A stretch of 64,000 bases of DNA from Episyrphus balteatus (taxonomy: Eukaryota; Arthropoda; Insecta; Diptera; Syrphidae). The notes under the pieces are model-generated. The model did not search any database and had not been told where the DNA came from. It saw only the letters and a program-made list of their open reading frames with translations. The translations under genes were made by a program, and so were the position numbers. The DNA lies in contig NC_079135.1 of assembly GCF_945859705.1 (NCBI RefSeq), forward strand, positions 37,993,679 through 38,057,678, written 5' to 3'. Below, piece after piece: positions 23,820 through 36,119 of the stretch; within the stretch, counting starts at the first letter, position 1, and every line of letters begins with the position of its first letter.

Positions 23820-26800
23820 TCAGAAACATCTATTCTTTCTAGATCCTTTCTTACCCTTTCGTTTTCTATTTTTAAGATTAGCATCAAGGATTTGCTCATC
23901 TACTTGAGTTTCTTTAGTCCATTTTTGAGCTCGGATATTTAATGGTTCTTTTGGAGTTCTCAATTCGATTTCGATCATGTTCTTTTTGTTTTGTGCTGAT
24001 TTTTTGTTCCCAAGTTTGACCAAAAAAACATCTGTGTCTGGATCGTCAAAAGTGTGGCACACCTGCGGTAATATCGAATTAAATAAAATTTAGTAAATAC
24101 AAAAAAAAAGAGCCCAAATATTACAAATCCACAACAAATACATTTATTTATTGTAATGATTGTAAGTAAAAGCCTTATAAAAGAGTATCAATTTCTGTCG
24201 TTAAAATACAAACCACAAACTCTATTATTATATTTGCATTTGATTTAGTACAACGTCTAGAAGTAACCAAAGTTTCCATTGGTCTTGTCATATTTAATTC
24301 GAACATAGTCATTTGGTCAATGCATTTGTCATTTATCTTTTATTGTAGACGGTTTTAATTTTTAAATCATTAATAAAAGTCCTAGATTACCTTATGCCTT
24401 CCAATAAAGCTGCGGTCATAAATAAAATTGGGTTTTTTGTTTTCTATCTTATTCTCTATCCAAATTTGTGCAATGCGGAAAATAGAGTTTATTAGGTTAG
24501 GTGAATGGAAATCATGTTACGCAACTACCAAACTTTTAAACCTAGATACGAGTCCATTGGACTATGATGAAGTTGAATAGACTCCATGATTTAAATGAAA
24601 GTTGTTGCACTACATACACGCTAAGTACACATTAACGGTCAGTAACGAACGACCGAACGGACGATATAACTCACCTCAATTCCTTTCTTCTTGGCTGCTG
24701 CATTGATGCCACGTAACGTACTGTCTATATCATTGGCTTCAACTTGGAAGCAGCAATTTCGTATGTCGCTCGGGGTCTTGCGATATGCGTCCACACTTTT
24801 TATTGGTGGCAGCTTATTCAATAGTGGTATGTTAATACTGTCTCCACAGCATGAATCATTTCCTGAGTACTTTATGTTACCTCGAACCATCGGTAATGAT
24901 TTATTGTTAATGATATTACCCCCTATTCGTCGTTCGATGTGATTTCGAGCTAAGGAATAATTTTGCACAAGGTCATTGAGGTTATCAGCGCAAATCTTTG
25001 AGTTAGCCGGTTTGCCTTTTTTGGAGGAACATTTTTCGATGTCATCGTCGTCGGGTTCTATGTCACAAACATTCTCAACTACATGAGTGTCTTTTAGAAC
25101 TCGAATTGTTAAGCCACTGCCATTTAAATTGGCCTCGAATTCATCATACTTTTCAGACCCATAATCGGGTTTTGAGGGACATAGAATACACGGTTTCATT
25201 ATTATATCCGAGCAATCTTCTTCCTCGTCGTAATTTTCGTCCTTATTTTCGTCTAAAATAAAATTTGAATGTTAGCATGGACGAAGTTTGTGTTATTTAT
25301 GTTTAAGTTTTGGATTTTGACTTAGAACATACCCTTAATTATTTATTATTTTGTTTACTATGAATTTTGGGAATTTCTAATTTTGTTATCTAATTTTGAA
25401 TTGGTCCATATTTTTTGATAAGATGTTTCATTTTTTGCAGAGCCTTGGCTTTGGCTAAAATGAAAAAAAAAAAAACAAATACTTTTGATTACAGACAAAT
25501 CCATTGCTTTATGTAATCATGAATTAATTTAATTTTTTTTAATTTAAATCATATCAAAAGTACAGGCAATGAAGTTATGAATAAGTCCAAATGTTCCAAA
25601 TAAAATAAAACTTCATTGCCAACAATGGATATTCAAAAATAATAATTACATAACCGCCCGCGGTGCCAAAAAAGAAAAATTTTTTTTTCGTTAATTGAAT
25701 AAACAAGTTTTATTGATATGTACGTAATTTTGTATAAACAATTGATATCAACTTAATTAATGAGATGTGTTTTAAGAGAAAATCACAATTTAAATTTTCG
25801 TTCATCGAACTTGTCAATTTAATGTTGATGGCTTTATATTTTATATTGTGATGATGATGAGTAACATAGTAATAAAATTAACGAAGCAATAAGATTTATC
25901 CTTGATTGCATAATTCGTTTTCGAACTGCCACCAACACCAATTGAATATTAATAAATTAGTCTAAGAACCGACATCTTATTTTTGTTGTGAGTGTAGTCA
26001 AACCTGAGACCGCAAGTTTATAGGTACATGGCTCTAATATAGAATTCAAAATTTATATTTGGCCGGAAGTATCATGAGTTCTATTGGTGGGATATGTTTG
26101 CAATATTGAAGTACCTATATACCTAGGACAGGATATCATTTCCTGTGTTTAAAATGAAAATACAATTCAGGTTGTATCTCACACAGGTTGGAAACATCGG
26201 GTTTTAAAACCCCAGAAGTCTGGTTCGATTTAAACAACAAAACTGCCAGATTTTTTAAATTTAATTAATTATTGAAGAACAAATCGTTGCCGTATACCAA
26301 AATCGTTCTAAGTCACAAAAAGCAAATTTTACAGGGGACGATTTTTAAGTTTCAAATTGGTTCAAAGCGACAATTTTCTGCTCGTTTGCCATTCAAGTTA
26401 TGTTTTTTATAAATTTTATACTTTTCTCTTGAATAAAATATACAAGTTTACCTCAAAAGTAGGTGCATAACTATTTTAAAATATTTTTTAAAACTAAAAA
26501 CCCAAAATTGGACATAGAACAATTCCTATACAAGTACGTTTTTTCCTTAAATAAAAAGTGGACTTAGAACAAAATATGATGGGACTTAGAACAATCAAGA
26601 ATACTCGAACTCATTTTCAAAATGCTACTTCCCTGTGTTTATTGTTTTATGTCCCATTAAATTACATTATCTGCGGAATGAAATTTTTTCGACGGTAAAG
26701 AGTGGATTTAGAACAATTTAGCTTTAAGCCGAAAATTTGAATTCAAAACAATATAAAATTAGAAGTTTTTTCTCTTTCGCCCATTAAAATTATAGGAATT

Positions 26801-29351
26801 CATCTAGAATTATATTCGTTTTTGTGAGAAAAGTTTTCATTTCTATTTTATTGGATCTTATAACTATAAAATTATATTCAAGTATTTTAGCTTAAAAACA
26901 CGTTAAAATCAATTACTTTTAGTTATTTATTTTGCTTAAACAACTACTAATATGCTATATTCTTCATAAATTTGTACATGTCTCATACAAAATATTAAAT
27001 ATTATAGTAAAAATTGTCCCAAGAAATGTGAACAGCGCATCTTAAAATATCAACATTTAAATCATCATTTTAAATGGCACTGCAATCAGTTTTTAAAGTT
27101 GGCATTATTTTATTATAGGTTTATCATTGCACACCTATTTTTAAGCATTATAAGGATTTTAGTTTTAGTTATTCCGGGAAAGCTTATTTTGGGATAGGTA
27201 TAAACAGATTAAAATTTTATTTTGTTGTGATATGATGATCAAAAATTTATAATCTCAAGTTTTACACTATGAGATAAAAAACATTTATGGTCAAAAAGTC
27301 ATTGCCGAGAACGGTTTAGGACTATGAATAAATAATGTGGTTTTACCAACTTACATAATTCTGCCTGTTTTTGGTATCTCTGGAATATAAACTCTTATCA
27401 AAAAATAATGAAAAGACATAAAAAAAAACAAGAAGAAATATAATTAATTCGTCGAAAACAAAAACTAACTAAAGGTTTTTTTGTTAAATAACACTAAAAG
27501 GTATGACCACCTAGCTAGCAAAATCTGGAGGTTTTCAGAAAGGCGATTTGAAATATTTATGTTGTTAAAAAACTTATTTTCGTCTAGAGTTTATGCGAGG
27601 AACTAACAGTTGTAGAACAAACAAAATTTATTTTTTGGTTCTCTATCGAATGGTGTAAACATTTTTTTTAAATCTCTTAAAAAAAAAAGAAAAAAATAAT
27701 CAGACTTATGTCGGTTCGCATAAACTTAATTTTAGGTAATATTTTTACTTAAAAAAAAAAAATAATAAAAAAATTGGCACTAGGTGAGCAAGGCATTTTT
27801 GTGTCATTTTAGTCTTTGGGAATCATTTTAAAATCATAACTTTAGTCACTAATTCAAGTTTGTAACGAGTAAAAAATACGTATTTACTTTATATGGTTAT
27901 GTTAAATGCATATACATATGCATCTTCACTCCCAACATTAGCTCGGGCACTTGATCTATTTCTAAATTTATAACTAAAAACAGTTGTTTATATGAATTGG
28001 TTTTTAAAAATTAAATTTCAAACTCAAAATTTCGAAAAACAAAATTTTTAAGTTAGAAATGATATTTTTCAAAAATGTTAAGTTATTGTTTTTATAGGTA
28101 CTCATATTATAATTTTTTTCAATTAAAAAATTAATCTCTTTCAGAAATAACGAAAAATAAATTTTTCTGAGAAATAACTTTTTTACTTAACATGATTGAT
28201 TAACTTTAAGGACATTTGATGCGTTAAACAGCAATTTGTTTGGAGTGTTTCAAAAACGATCATAATTCAAGGGTACGTTCAAAAAAAAGTTGTAAATTTT
28301 AATTGTTCAACATACATACCTATTTCACACTCATCATCACAGTCCGGACATGGGCAACCTCTAGAATGGTTTTCTTGATCATTTGGTATGCATTGATGAG
28401 ATTTGCTTTTGTTCTGCCTACTATTTCGTTTATTTTGACCTTAGAAGAAAAAAACAAAATGAAGACTTTATATACCTACGCAACTTAATTTGTTTTATCA
28501 AAATAAGCTTTTTTTAGAAAATTTTTTTTTCACGTTTTTGTAAAGAAGACTTAAAGCTTAGCGTTTTCCTCCTTTTTTAAATTATACTCACATCTATCTT
28601 CTTCATCTTCACACTCTCCACATGTACAATCTTTTTCAGCATTTGAACTAAAATACCTCTTGCAAAGAGTAGCATCATTTACTTCATCCTTTTTACAAGG
28701 TGCTCTCACCTTAGGACAACATGAAGAAGGTGATGGTTTTCCAAATAAAAATGGCGACACAATAGTTGGACCCATGCATGCCAATCGCATTATCAAAACA
28801 ATATTCCCTGTCTGCAGTCCTCCACTCATATTCGACAAAGCTAATAACTTTTTACTCAGCTCATAAGTTGGACAGAGTTCTTCTTTTCGTGTGGCCGATG
28901 AATCTGCTGCTCCACAATCATTATCAATGACCACCTTATTCTTTTTCGATATCGATGATCTAGCATTTGCTTTGGGATTTTTCAAATGTGCATTCCAATT
29001 TGGATTTCTTGCATAAAAGTCATCCGTAACTTTATCGAACATTCTGTGGACAGGGATTTCCGTAGCTCCAATTAAAAACTTACATTGGTCTGTTCGCTTT
29101 TTGAAAACATGCAACTGCAATCGATCGGTTCTCATGATTGGTGTTTCCAGCGAGAACAAACAACATTTGCCACTTTTCCTTGCAGTGTCTATGCAACCAC
29201 CGAATTCTTTGTCGCAAATCGATACGAATACGTGCGAACGAAAAGTCAATTCGCAACATGTTGGGTATTCTTCGGGGGCGCACATATTTGGTCGGGTGAT
29301 CAGCAGATCGTCCACAACAAATTCGAACATGTACAAAAAATTTTGAGCCAT
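23820..29351 (-). CDS. 566-residue cysteine-rich protein, C2-like/MAP10-N-like N-terminus, four exons
   Basis: Exons 29351-28592, 28439-28320, 25252-24675 and 24062-23820 join in compatible phases (1, 1, 0) at GT-AG sites into 567 codons including the stop. AATAAA follows 17 bp after the stop. Residues 1-120 (start MAQNFLYMFEFVVDDLLI, later GKCCLFSLETPIMRTDRLQL and FLIGATEIPVHRMFD) read as a beta-sandwich of C2 type, resembling the N-terminal domain of microtubule-associated protein 10; that assignment is tentative. A second ordered stretch near residues 170-215 contains GNIVLIMRLACMGPTIVSPF. Around residues 240-295 there is a cysteine and acid cluster (CTCGECEDEEDRC, then CPCPDCDDEC). The third exon contributes the middle-to-C-terminal part, with a second CC pair and FQVEAND, and the last exon adds DPDTDVFLVKLG and a Lys/Arg-rich tail. 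The role is unknown. The CCDC59-like gene ends about 225 bp upstream on the same strand. Confidence 0.8.
25253..28319. other. Second intron of the 566-residue gene (3.07 kb)
   Basis: AT-rich, with a decayed MITE copy at 26301-26730 and otherwise unique-looking sequence. No exon was recognised inside it. The two flanking exons join in phase 1 without needing one. Confidence 0.6.
26301..26730. mobile_element. TIR element (MITE), decayed family copy 2
   Basis: Aligns over its length with 5851-6383: it shares GTTCTAAGTCACAAAA, ACAGGGGACGATTTTTAAG, CCCAAAATTGGACATAGAA and the closing GTGGATTTAGAACAATTT. The outermost GC-rich inverted ends are lost, so this is an older or truncated copy. Confidence 0.75.
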
Positions 29352-29575
29352 TTTAATTGTTTGTAAAAAAGTTCAAGAAAATGAAAAAATGAAAATCCGT
29401 AAAAATCTAAAAATTGTATCGAGAAATTTTGAAAATAAATTACAAATTGTCAATAATTCAGAATCAACTACTTTGATTTAAGAATTTATTTTGTACAAAG
29501 TTAAGCTTTTTTTTTAATTACAAAGTACAAAGTTACATTATGATAATTTTCTATCTTAAAGTACCTAATTAAATT

Positions 29576-32500
29576 TTAGTGTTTTTTCATTTCTTGGATT
29601 TGTTTGAGAAGATATTCCATTCTGTCCTTCATGAGGGGTTGGCCTCTTGATGTTTTTTTGCTAATGACTTTAGTTTTCTCTAAACGTTTCTTCTTAAATT
29701 CCATTATTCTACGCTCTTTTTCCGCTTTCTCAGCTTGTTTTTTCTGTCGAATGATTTCTGCTCCTTTGTTTTGTCTGGGTGGTTGCTGTTGTTTTGGTTT
29801 TGCGTTTTGATTAGGCTTCGGTTTTGGTTTGAACTACAAATAAAAAAAAAAAAAATTAACAGTTATTAGAAAAATTGTAATCGTTAAACAGAAAATAAGT
29901 GGTGATGGGAGGAGTGTTTCGACTGCAGCAATTCTCTTATATTCAGGCTGCAGCGGAAGAATTTTACAAATGAATTTAATGGTGGCGTTCATAGTTTTCG
30001 TCAGGATAAACACCTCACAGGGTCTACTTCAACATAATTCAGACCTATGTAAGACCAATAGCGAACGGTTGAACCGATCTCCTGTTTTCGGACATAACTT
30101 TTAAACCAAATAAGGACAACGATTTTCGAACAATTAGGGCTAGACGCTATAAGGCAGATAAACTACCTTCCAAGAAATAGAATGGGAAGAGCTAGAGAAA
30201 ATAAAATTGAAGAACTACATTTACAACCCTGACTCCTATCGTCAACATTGACTGGAGCAACTTGCTTGTAAGCGGATATCCAGAGTAGATTTTCTTAGCA
30301 AAACTCAATGGGTTTAACTCAAAGTAATGGTAATAAGGACATAAGCAAATAATGATATTTACAGAATTCCCTTGAATAAGAGACTTGCATATCTGGATTT
30401 TTTGCTGAACGAACTCGCTTCAGGGAATGCAAATTGAATCCTTACACAGTAACGACAACAAATTTGGAGAAATCCACAAATGTTTTGGAATTTTGTTAAT
30501 ACAAAGAGAAAATCTTCAAAATTTCCAAAAATGTGATGACTGATGAACTGTTTCAAACTGTGATATGTTTTCGGACTTTTTTTTTAACTAGTTTATAGAA
30601 ACAGTAATTTTTGTGATATAAAACTGTGATACTTTCAAACTGAACGCTATTTTAGCTGGAATTAATTAAAAAGTCAAACTCTCCCAATATTGCTGATTTT
30701 AGTCTCATTGGATAGATAAATTGACAAGCTATAATTTCATATAATCATATACAATTAAGGTCAAAACATTCACTACTTTTCACTGGCTGCATAAAAAACA
30801 TATTCAAAAGGCATGTATTCGAAAAAAAAAAAAAAAACAAAAAAAAGGCTACTTTATTCGTTTACTGAGTTTGTTTTAACGGATCGATTGTGAATATTTT
30901 AGTACTTTAACAATGAATGATGTATCGAAATATCCAGCCTTATTGTGATTTACAACTATCAATTGATAGTTGATAAAAATTAAATTTCGATATCTTATTA
31001 ATTAATTTAAGCAGACAATGTTTTTAAACGTTAACAAAAATCTAATTACAAAATTCCATTAAAAAGTTGACCATTTTTGTCTATAAATTAGGTTTAAAAA
31101 TCCCAAACTTCAGTATTTATCAACAATCGATTGATAGTTGTAAATCAAAAGAGGGGTGATAGTTATTTCTAATAAATTGTTATTATATTGAACTTTTGTG
31201 TATGAACTTTAAAGTACAGTATGTTACAAGCACCGATTTTATATAACATGAAAGTTTCTAAGCTTTTAAAAAAAAGTTATGAGTAGGCACACTCTGGAAA
31301 TAATTTTAAAAAGTAGCTAGACTATATGGCTTTTTGTTTTAAATAAAACTATGTCCTACAAGAGCAAACTATTCAGAAAACCCACTTAAGATTTTTAAAA
31401 ACGAGTTGAATGTTTTGACGGTTTTTTTTTATTTGCATTAACATATTACCTTCTATACTTAATAAAAACAATGTTGGCATTAAATGACTCCATTTTTTAA
31501 TTAAATAACCGAAACAACAACATAGATGCGAAAAAACCTTTGCAATAAGCGTATATCTTTTTTAAATTTGAAAATTTGTTGTTGCTCTCATTAGTGAAAA
31601 TTTGTTGTTGCTCTCATTAGTGTCTGTTGCACCCTTAAATTATCATTACACTGTGATAGTTTTTAGAACTTTTTTTTGCAACAGAGCGGAGACACATCGA
31701 TTTTAGTTAATTCGAGTGTGCTGAATTCAGTGGTGGCAACCGGTTTAAAAATTTGGCTCAGGTTTTCGAGATATTTTGAAAATAAAATCTTAGGTCGGGA
31801 CTATTAAAATACTGATAATTTTGAATAATTAAGTTTTTTTTAAGCAGTTTTTAGTTTAGAGAAAAGCTATTCCTGTATATAGCTATATATTTAACACTAT
31901 TCCAACCTAGATTGTTATGTTTCGGTCGCTTACACTTCACTTTTTCATGTTTTTTTTTATTTTTTGACTTTCAAAGCCTTTAATATGGATGCAATTTGAG
32001 TTTAACATTGATTTGGGATATTTTATATTATTGGCATGGCATATATAGTTCCAATAATATACTGCAAATAAAAGCAGTCAAAATAACGTTTTTTGCCTTT
32101 TATAACTGTAATATTTAAAAAAAGGAAGCCAAATAAATATTTATAGCTTCGGATTCGAGTTTAGCACCCCTTTCACCTTTAGAAAAGTATATTTTGGTTC
32201 TTGTGGCAAAAAATAAAGTATAATTTTGCTTACCAGTGTTATTAAATACATTTCCGTAGCTTAATAGACTGATTTTCACTAGTGAACTTTTTCAGGTTTG
32301 CAGTATTTTATTCATTTTTGGAATTATGTATATGCTATGTAAATAATATAAAATATCCCGAATCAATGTTAAACTCAAATTGCATCCATATTAAAGGATT
32401 TGAAAGTCAAATACAACAACAAAAAAAAACATGAAAAAATGAAGTTTTTGTTTAAAAAATGCTTTGTAAGCGACCGAAACATAACAATCTAGGTTGGAAT

Positions 32501-35500
32501 AGTGTTAAATATATAGCTATATACACGAATAGCTTTTCTCTATACTAAAAACTGCTTAAAAAAACTTAATTATTCGAAATTATCAGTATTTTAATAGTCC
32601 CGACCTAAGATTTTATTTTCGAAATATCTCGAAAACCTGAGCCCCAATATTTTCCCCAGTTAAAATGTTCCCCTCTGTGAAAATGTGATAAAAGAATATT
32701 CTGAACAACTGGTTTTGAATTTTTTTCAAATCTATAGAAAACTTTTATCAACAAGTCCTGCTGTATGGATCAGAAGCAAGCATGCACTTTGACAAAGTTG
32801 GATGGGAATGCTTTGGATTATATTGAGAAAAAAAATAATTGGTGAATGGAGAAGATACAACGATGAATTTTGTAAAGATTTCCAAACAACACATACCTAG
32901 TCAAATGAGTAAGGTTGCAAAAGCTGAGATGGCTAGGTTATATGTATGTTGCTTAACACAACAATGTTTAATGCTGTTTTGGATTCCAGCGCAACTGCTA
33001 CTCGGTCAGCACAAACAAGTGAAAGGGACCTCAGCCAATTTGGATGAACCTGACTAAAGTGTACGAATGAACATTGACAATGGAGGATTCCCAAAATAAG
33101 CTCTGTCTACCATATGAGATCCTAGTGTCTAATGCGGCTAAGGAAGATTTAGATTTTGTAGGGTCGCCTATATTACAATAGAGAACAAAAAAAAAATAAA
33201 AAAAAAAAAAAACACTTTGCATCAAAACAACTTAGCTGGTCAATAACGAAAAAAATCGAGTAGCTCAGAAAACAATATTTGAGTTGTCAAGGCAACAACA
33301 AAAATATATTTGAAAATTTCGTTTGAAAATTTTCCATTCAAGTTTGAAATTTTAAACCGAAAAGACTTTTGCTAGAGAAAAAAAAAATAAGAATACATTT
33401 TTGGAAAGTTCTAGGGCATTTTGTGATTTGAAAACGTGAAATAAAAAAAAAATTCCTGAAAAATACTTTTAATCCGAATATAATCTACCAAACCATATTG
33501 ATGGTTACATTAGATATTGGAGTTTAACAAAAAAGGAATTAAAAAAATATATAAGAGTGAGATTCATTCTATCCAAATAGTGCTGTGCATCTAAGATACA
33601 TCTTTTAAAGATGCCATTCAATCTCTTATAAAGTTTTGCTAATTGCGACGGATTTCAATATTTTAAAGAGCAAAAGCCGAAACTATTAAGCTTTGAAAAA
33701 TTTATCGTTTCTTAATCCAGTGCGAATCAAGAATTGAAATAAGTTTCGAGGAAAAAATATCAATTCAAGAAATTTTCAAGAAATTTTAACAATTGTGGCG
33801 TTACTTTTTTGCTGTTCTTAATAATTTTTTTTTATTCATGTTATTTTGATTATTCTAATTGTGTATACATATATGTTAAATTGTGTTCGTTTTCATATTT
33901 TCATTAGTTTTAACCTTTTTTTTTAAATAAGTTGTTTTATTCTCTGATTCGTGGAAGCTTGTGCAGGGATTTCACTCAAATTTGGGTGATTTTCTTAATT
34001 TTCTCAATTTTTCAGGTATTTGAATCCAAACAGCTTGTGCCCACAATCTAAATGGATACAGGTATGTGATTTTGTTTTGTTGTTTTTTTTTTTATTATTT
34101 TTATAATTGTAATTACATTGAGTTTGAGTGAATTTTCTTTTATAATCTCCTTTTTAAATATATATTAGATTTAACTTTATCTATACGATTTGCTAAATTA
34201 AAATACATAGTAATTGAATAATTAAATTTCATTAATTTTAATTTTCTTTCAATAATTCTGATTAATTCGTATAAACAATCCTATTTTTGTGAATAATTAT
34301 TACATAATTACTAGTAATAAATAAATCTTAATTCTTTTGAAAATGAAATGAGCAAGTTTTCGCTATTTTTATTTTTGTTCAGAAAAATATTAGTATGAAA
34401 TACTAAACTTCATGAGGAGCGACTGGTGACGGATGGGACATAAGAGTCCAAAAATTAACTGAGTCTCCGTAGGTGAGGCTTGAGGTCTTATTATAGGGGC
34501 TGTCGCACAAATCTGAGCACGCGGCAGCCAAGGAGCCTTCTCAGAAATGAGTTAGGCAGAGGGAGGGAATGCTCAAGGGTGCCTATTACACCATGGTGCC
34601 CGTGTATTAAAATGACTAATAGGTTAATTGGAAAGCAGAGATTCTTCGTTTACTTCCGGCATAATTAATTTTTTTCTATTGTTCTATAACGTAGCTTAGT
34701 TTTAATGTCCGTTTTGTCAGTCTGTTCAATTATAGTTTTTCAGTCCTAGATTATTTTAATTTTGAGATTTTTGGTATTTAGAATGTTAGTTATTGATAAA
34801 CCAGGCATGATAACAATGCGGTAGTCCAGGTAGGCGGGTCAAAAAAAACCCCCCCACATCCGGCGAGCCAAGCAAAGCAAAAAAGCATGTCCGACCTGGC
34901 TCTGCTTCCTGGACACCCTTCCATCCATAATTTTGTGTAGGATCTGTACCTACAGGATGGAAGGGTTGACTACATTCTCACCTTCATTGGTGGGAAAGGG
35001 TCTAAACCGTTACAATTTGATCACTTTGAAAAATTGTTGTAATGAACAGAAGGAGGAATATTACTTCTATTTCGGGTTAAACTACTAAAAAAAGAAGGAG
35101 GAGATAAAATTCTTGGAGTCATGAAAAGGAAAGAAGCATCAGAAAAAGTTGCTTTACGTTTAACCTGCTATTCAAAGGCCAAGGGAACAATGGATAGTGT
35201 AATGGAAAGAACCATATTGCTGAAAATTGTAGACATATGAGATTCTGTTTGAATAATGTACTATAGAGGGTATGCAACTAAAGCTCCACAGAACTGCTAT
35301 AATAGTTACTTAAAGCAATGAATTTGCTTCTGGTCTATAAATATACATTTATTATGTTCGTGTGTGAAATGGATAAATGGAATGAAATTAACAAGATAAT
35401 TTGGGTTTTTCTTTTTTATATGAAATTTATGTTTTGCCTATTTTAACAAAGGGCTTCTTGTATTAACCATTTTTATACAGAATTGAATTGAATTGAATTT

Positions 35501-35759
35501 CTTTATTGAGTCTTTTAGGTTACAGTTGCTGTCTTAGTCTAAAAATAACAATTCTTTACTACTTTACTTAAGTTAAACTGGCGGCTATAATGTATTGCCT
35601 GCTCTTTCAGTTGCTTTGTAATGAAAATGAATACAATGTTTTTTTTTATACAGAAAAACTTACATCTTTTGAGTGCTGCTTTTTATAGTTTCCTGGTGGA
35701 TTTTTTGTGTTTTTGTTTTTTGGATTGAATTTCTTATTTTCTTGTTTAAAATTGCCCAT
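29576..35759 (-). CDS. CCDC59: CCDC59/TAP26/Fyv7-type rRNA-processing protein (first and last exons; middle not found)
   Basis: The last exon, 29833-29576, follows an acceptor TTTGTAG and encodes 85 residues: a Lys/Gln/Pro-rich start, a basic coiled-coil-like stretch (QKKQAEKAEKERRIMEFKKK), then KKTSRGQPLMKDRMEYLLKQ. That C-terminal signature, KT+xGQPxMxxRxExLLxxI, is the hallmark of the Fyv7/CCDC59 family, nucleolar factors in small-subunit rRNA processing. A candidate first exon, 35759-35664, starts MGNFKQENKKFNPKNKNTKN and ends in phase 0 at GTAAGT, matching the phase of the last exon. The usual family core (a YPEHLKHLY-like segment) would lie between and was not located, so the model is incomplete and the exon 1 link is inference. 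AATAAA lies about 86 bp after the stop. Confidence 0.65.
30947..31146. mobile_element. 200-bp TIR MITE
   Basis: Inverted ends GATTTACAACTATCAATTGA and its near complement (one arm has CAACAATCGATTGATAGTTG). The interior is AT-rich and noncoding. Confidence 0.7.
31570..31621. repeat. Perfect 26-bp tandem duplication
   Basis: Two identical 26-bp units, each starting GAAAATTTGTTGTTGCTCTC. The lack of divergence suggests a recent duplication. Confidence 0.95.
31750..32648. mobile_element. 0.9-kb foldback element
   Basis: Arms of roughly 320-350 bp (about 31750-32072 and 32290-32648) are reverse complements. Landmarks are GGTTTTCGAGATATTTTGAA with its complement near 32620, and CACTATTCCAACCTAGATTG with its complement near 32485. 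The central loop of about 220 bp is unique AT-rich sequence. No coding capacity. Confidence 0.85.
32735..33170 (+). pseudogene. Non-LTR retrotransposon reverse-transcriptase C-terminal remnant
   Basis: Broken frames on the plus strand spell VLLYGSEA, then GEWRRYNDEF, then VAKAEMARLYV and FNAVLDS. This order matches the post-polymerase C-terminal region of RTE/Jockey-type retrotransposon ORF2 proteins. Stops and frameshifts separate the pieces, so it is dead. The exact clade is uncertain. It sits in the intron of the CCDC59-like gene, opposite to it in strand. Confidence 0.6.
34390..35260. other. GC-richer block, probable retroelement debris
   Basis: Stands out from the AT-rich surroundings (for example ACCCCCCCACATCCGGCGAG near 34850 and CTTCCATCC repeated near 34918). 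A short plus-strand frame near 35100-35240 contains KEASEKVALRLTCYSKAKG but has no recognised homology. It resembles the 5' part of a retroelement, without proof. Confidence 0.3.
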
Positions 35760-36119
35760 TTTTTAACTTAATTTTTAATAAAAATCTAAAATATTATATT
35801 TTGTAAACAAAATCATGTGGTGTTTATATATTTTTTATTATAACTTCAACTCGAACTGTCACTGTTGTCACAAATGTCATAGTTCAGGTGCAAAAATAGA
35901 TTGGAAATTGAGGGTATGTTCAAAAATAATGTAAAATCGGTTTTGAATCGGTTTTAACTGAGCGCATTTTTTTCAACGAATTTTGAAGTGAAGCTTGTAT
36001 TTGTAGTAAAATACATCAGAAAATAAGTTTTAAAACAAAATAAATTAAATTTCGCTCAGGATTTCGCTGTACTATTTTTGTATGGAAAATTTAGTTTCGC
36101 ATAAGCTTCATGGTTTTAA

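Larger units (their letters stand above)
29834..35663. other. Intron region of the CCDC59-like gene, transposon-rich
   Basis: 5.8 kb between the two recognised exons. Holds a 200-bp MITE, a 26-bp tandem duplication, a foldback element, a non-LTR retrotransposon remnant and a GC-richer repeat-like block (34390-35260). At least one coding exon is expected here from the family length but was not recognised. The part at 29880-30350 also looks like broken element sequence and could not be assigned. Confidence 0.45.

Noticed and set aside
28660..29366. Several plus-strand frames of 67-93 codons
   Set aside because: They are antisense to the first exon of the 566-residue gene, which has strong splice and protein support.
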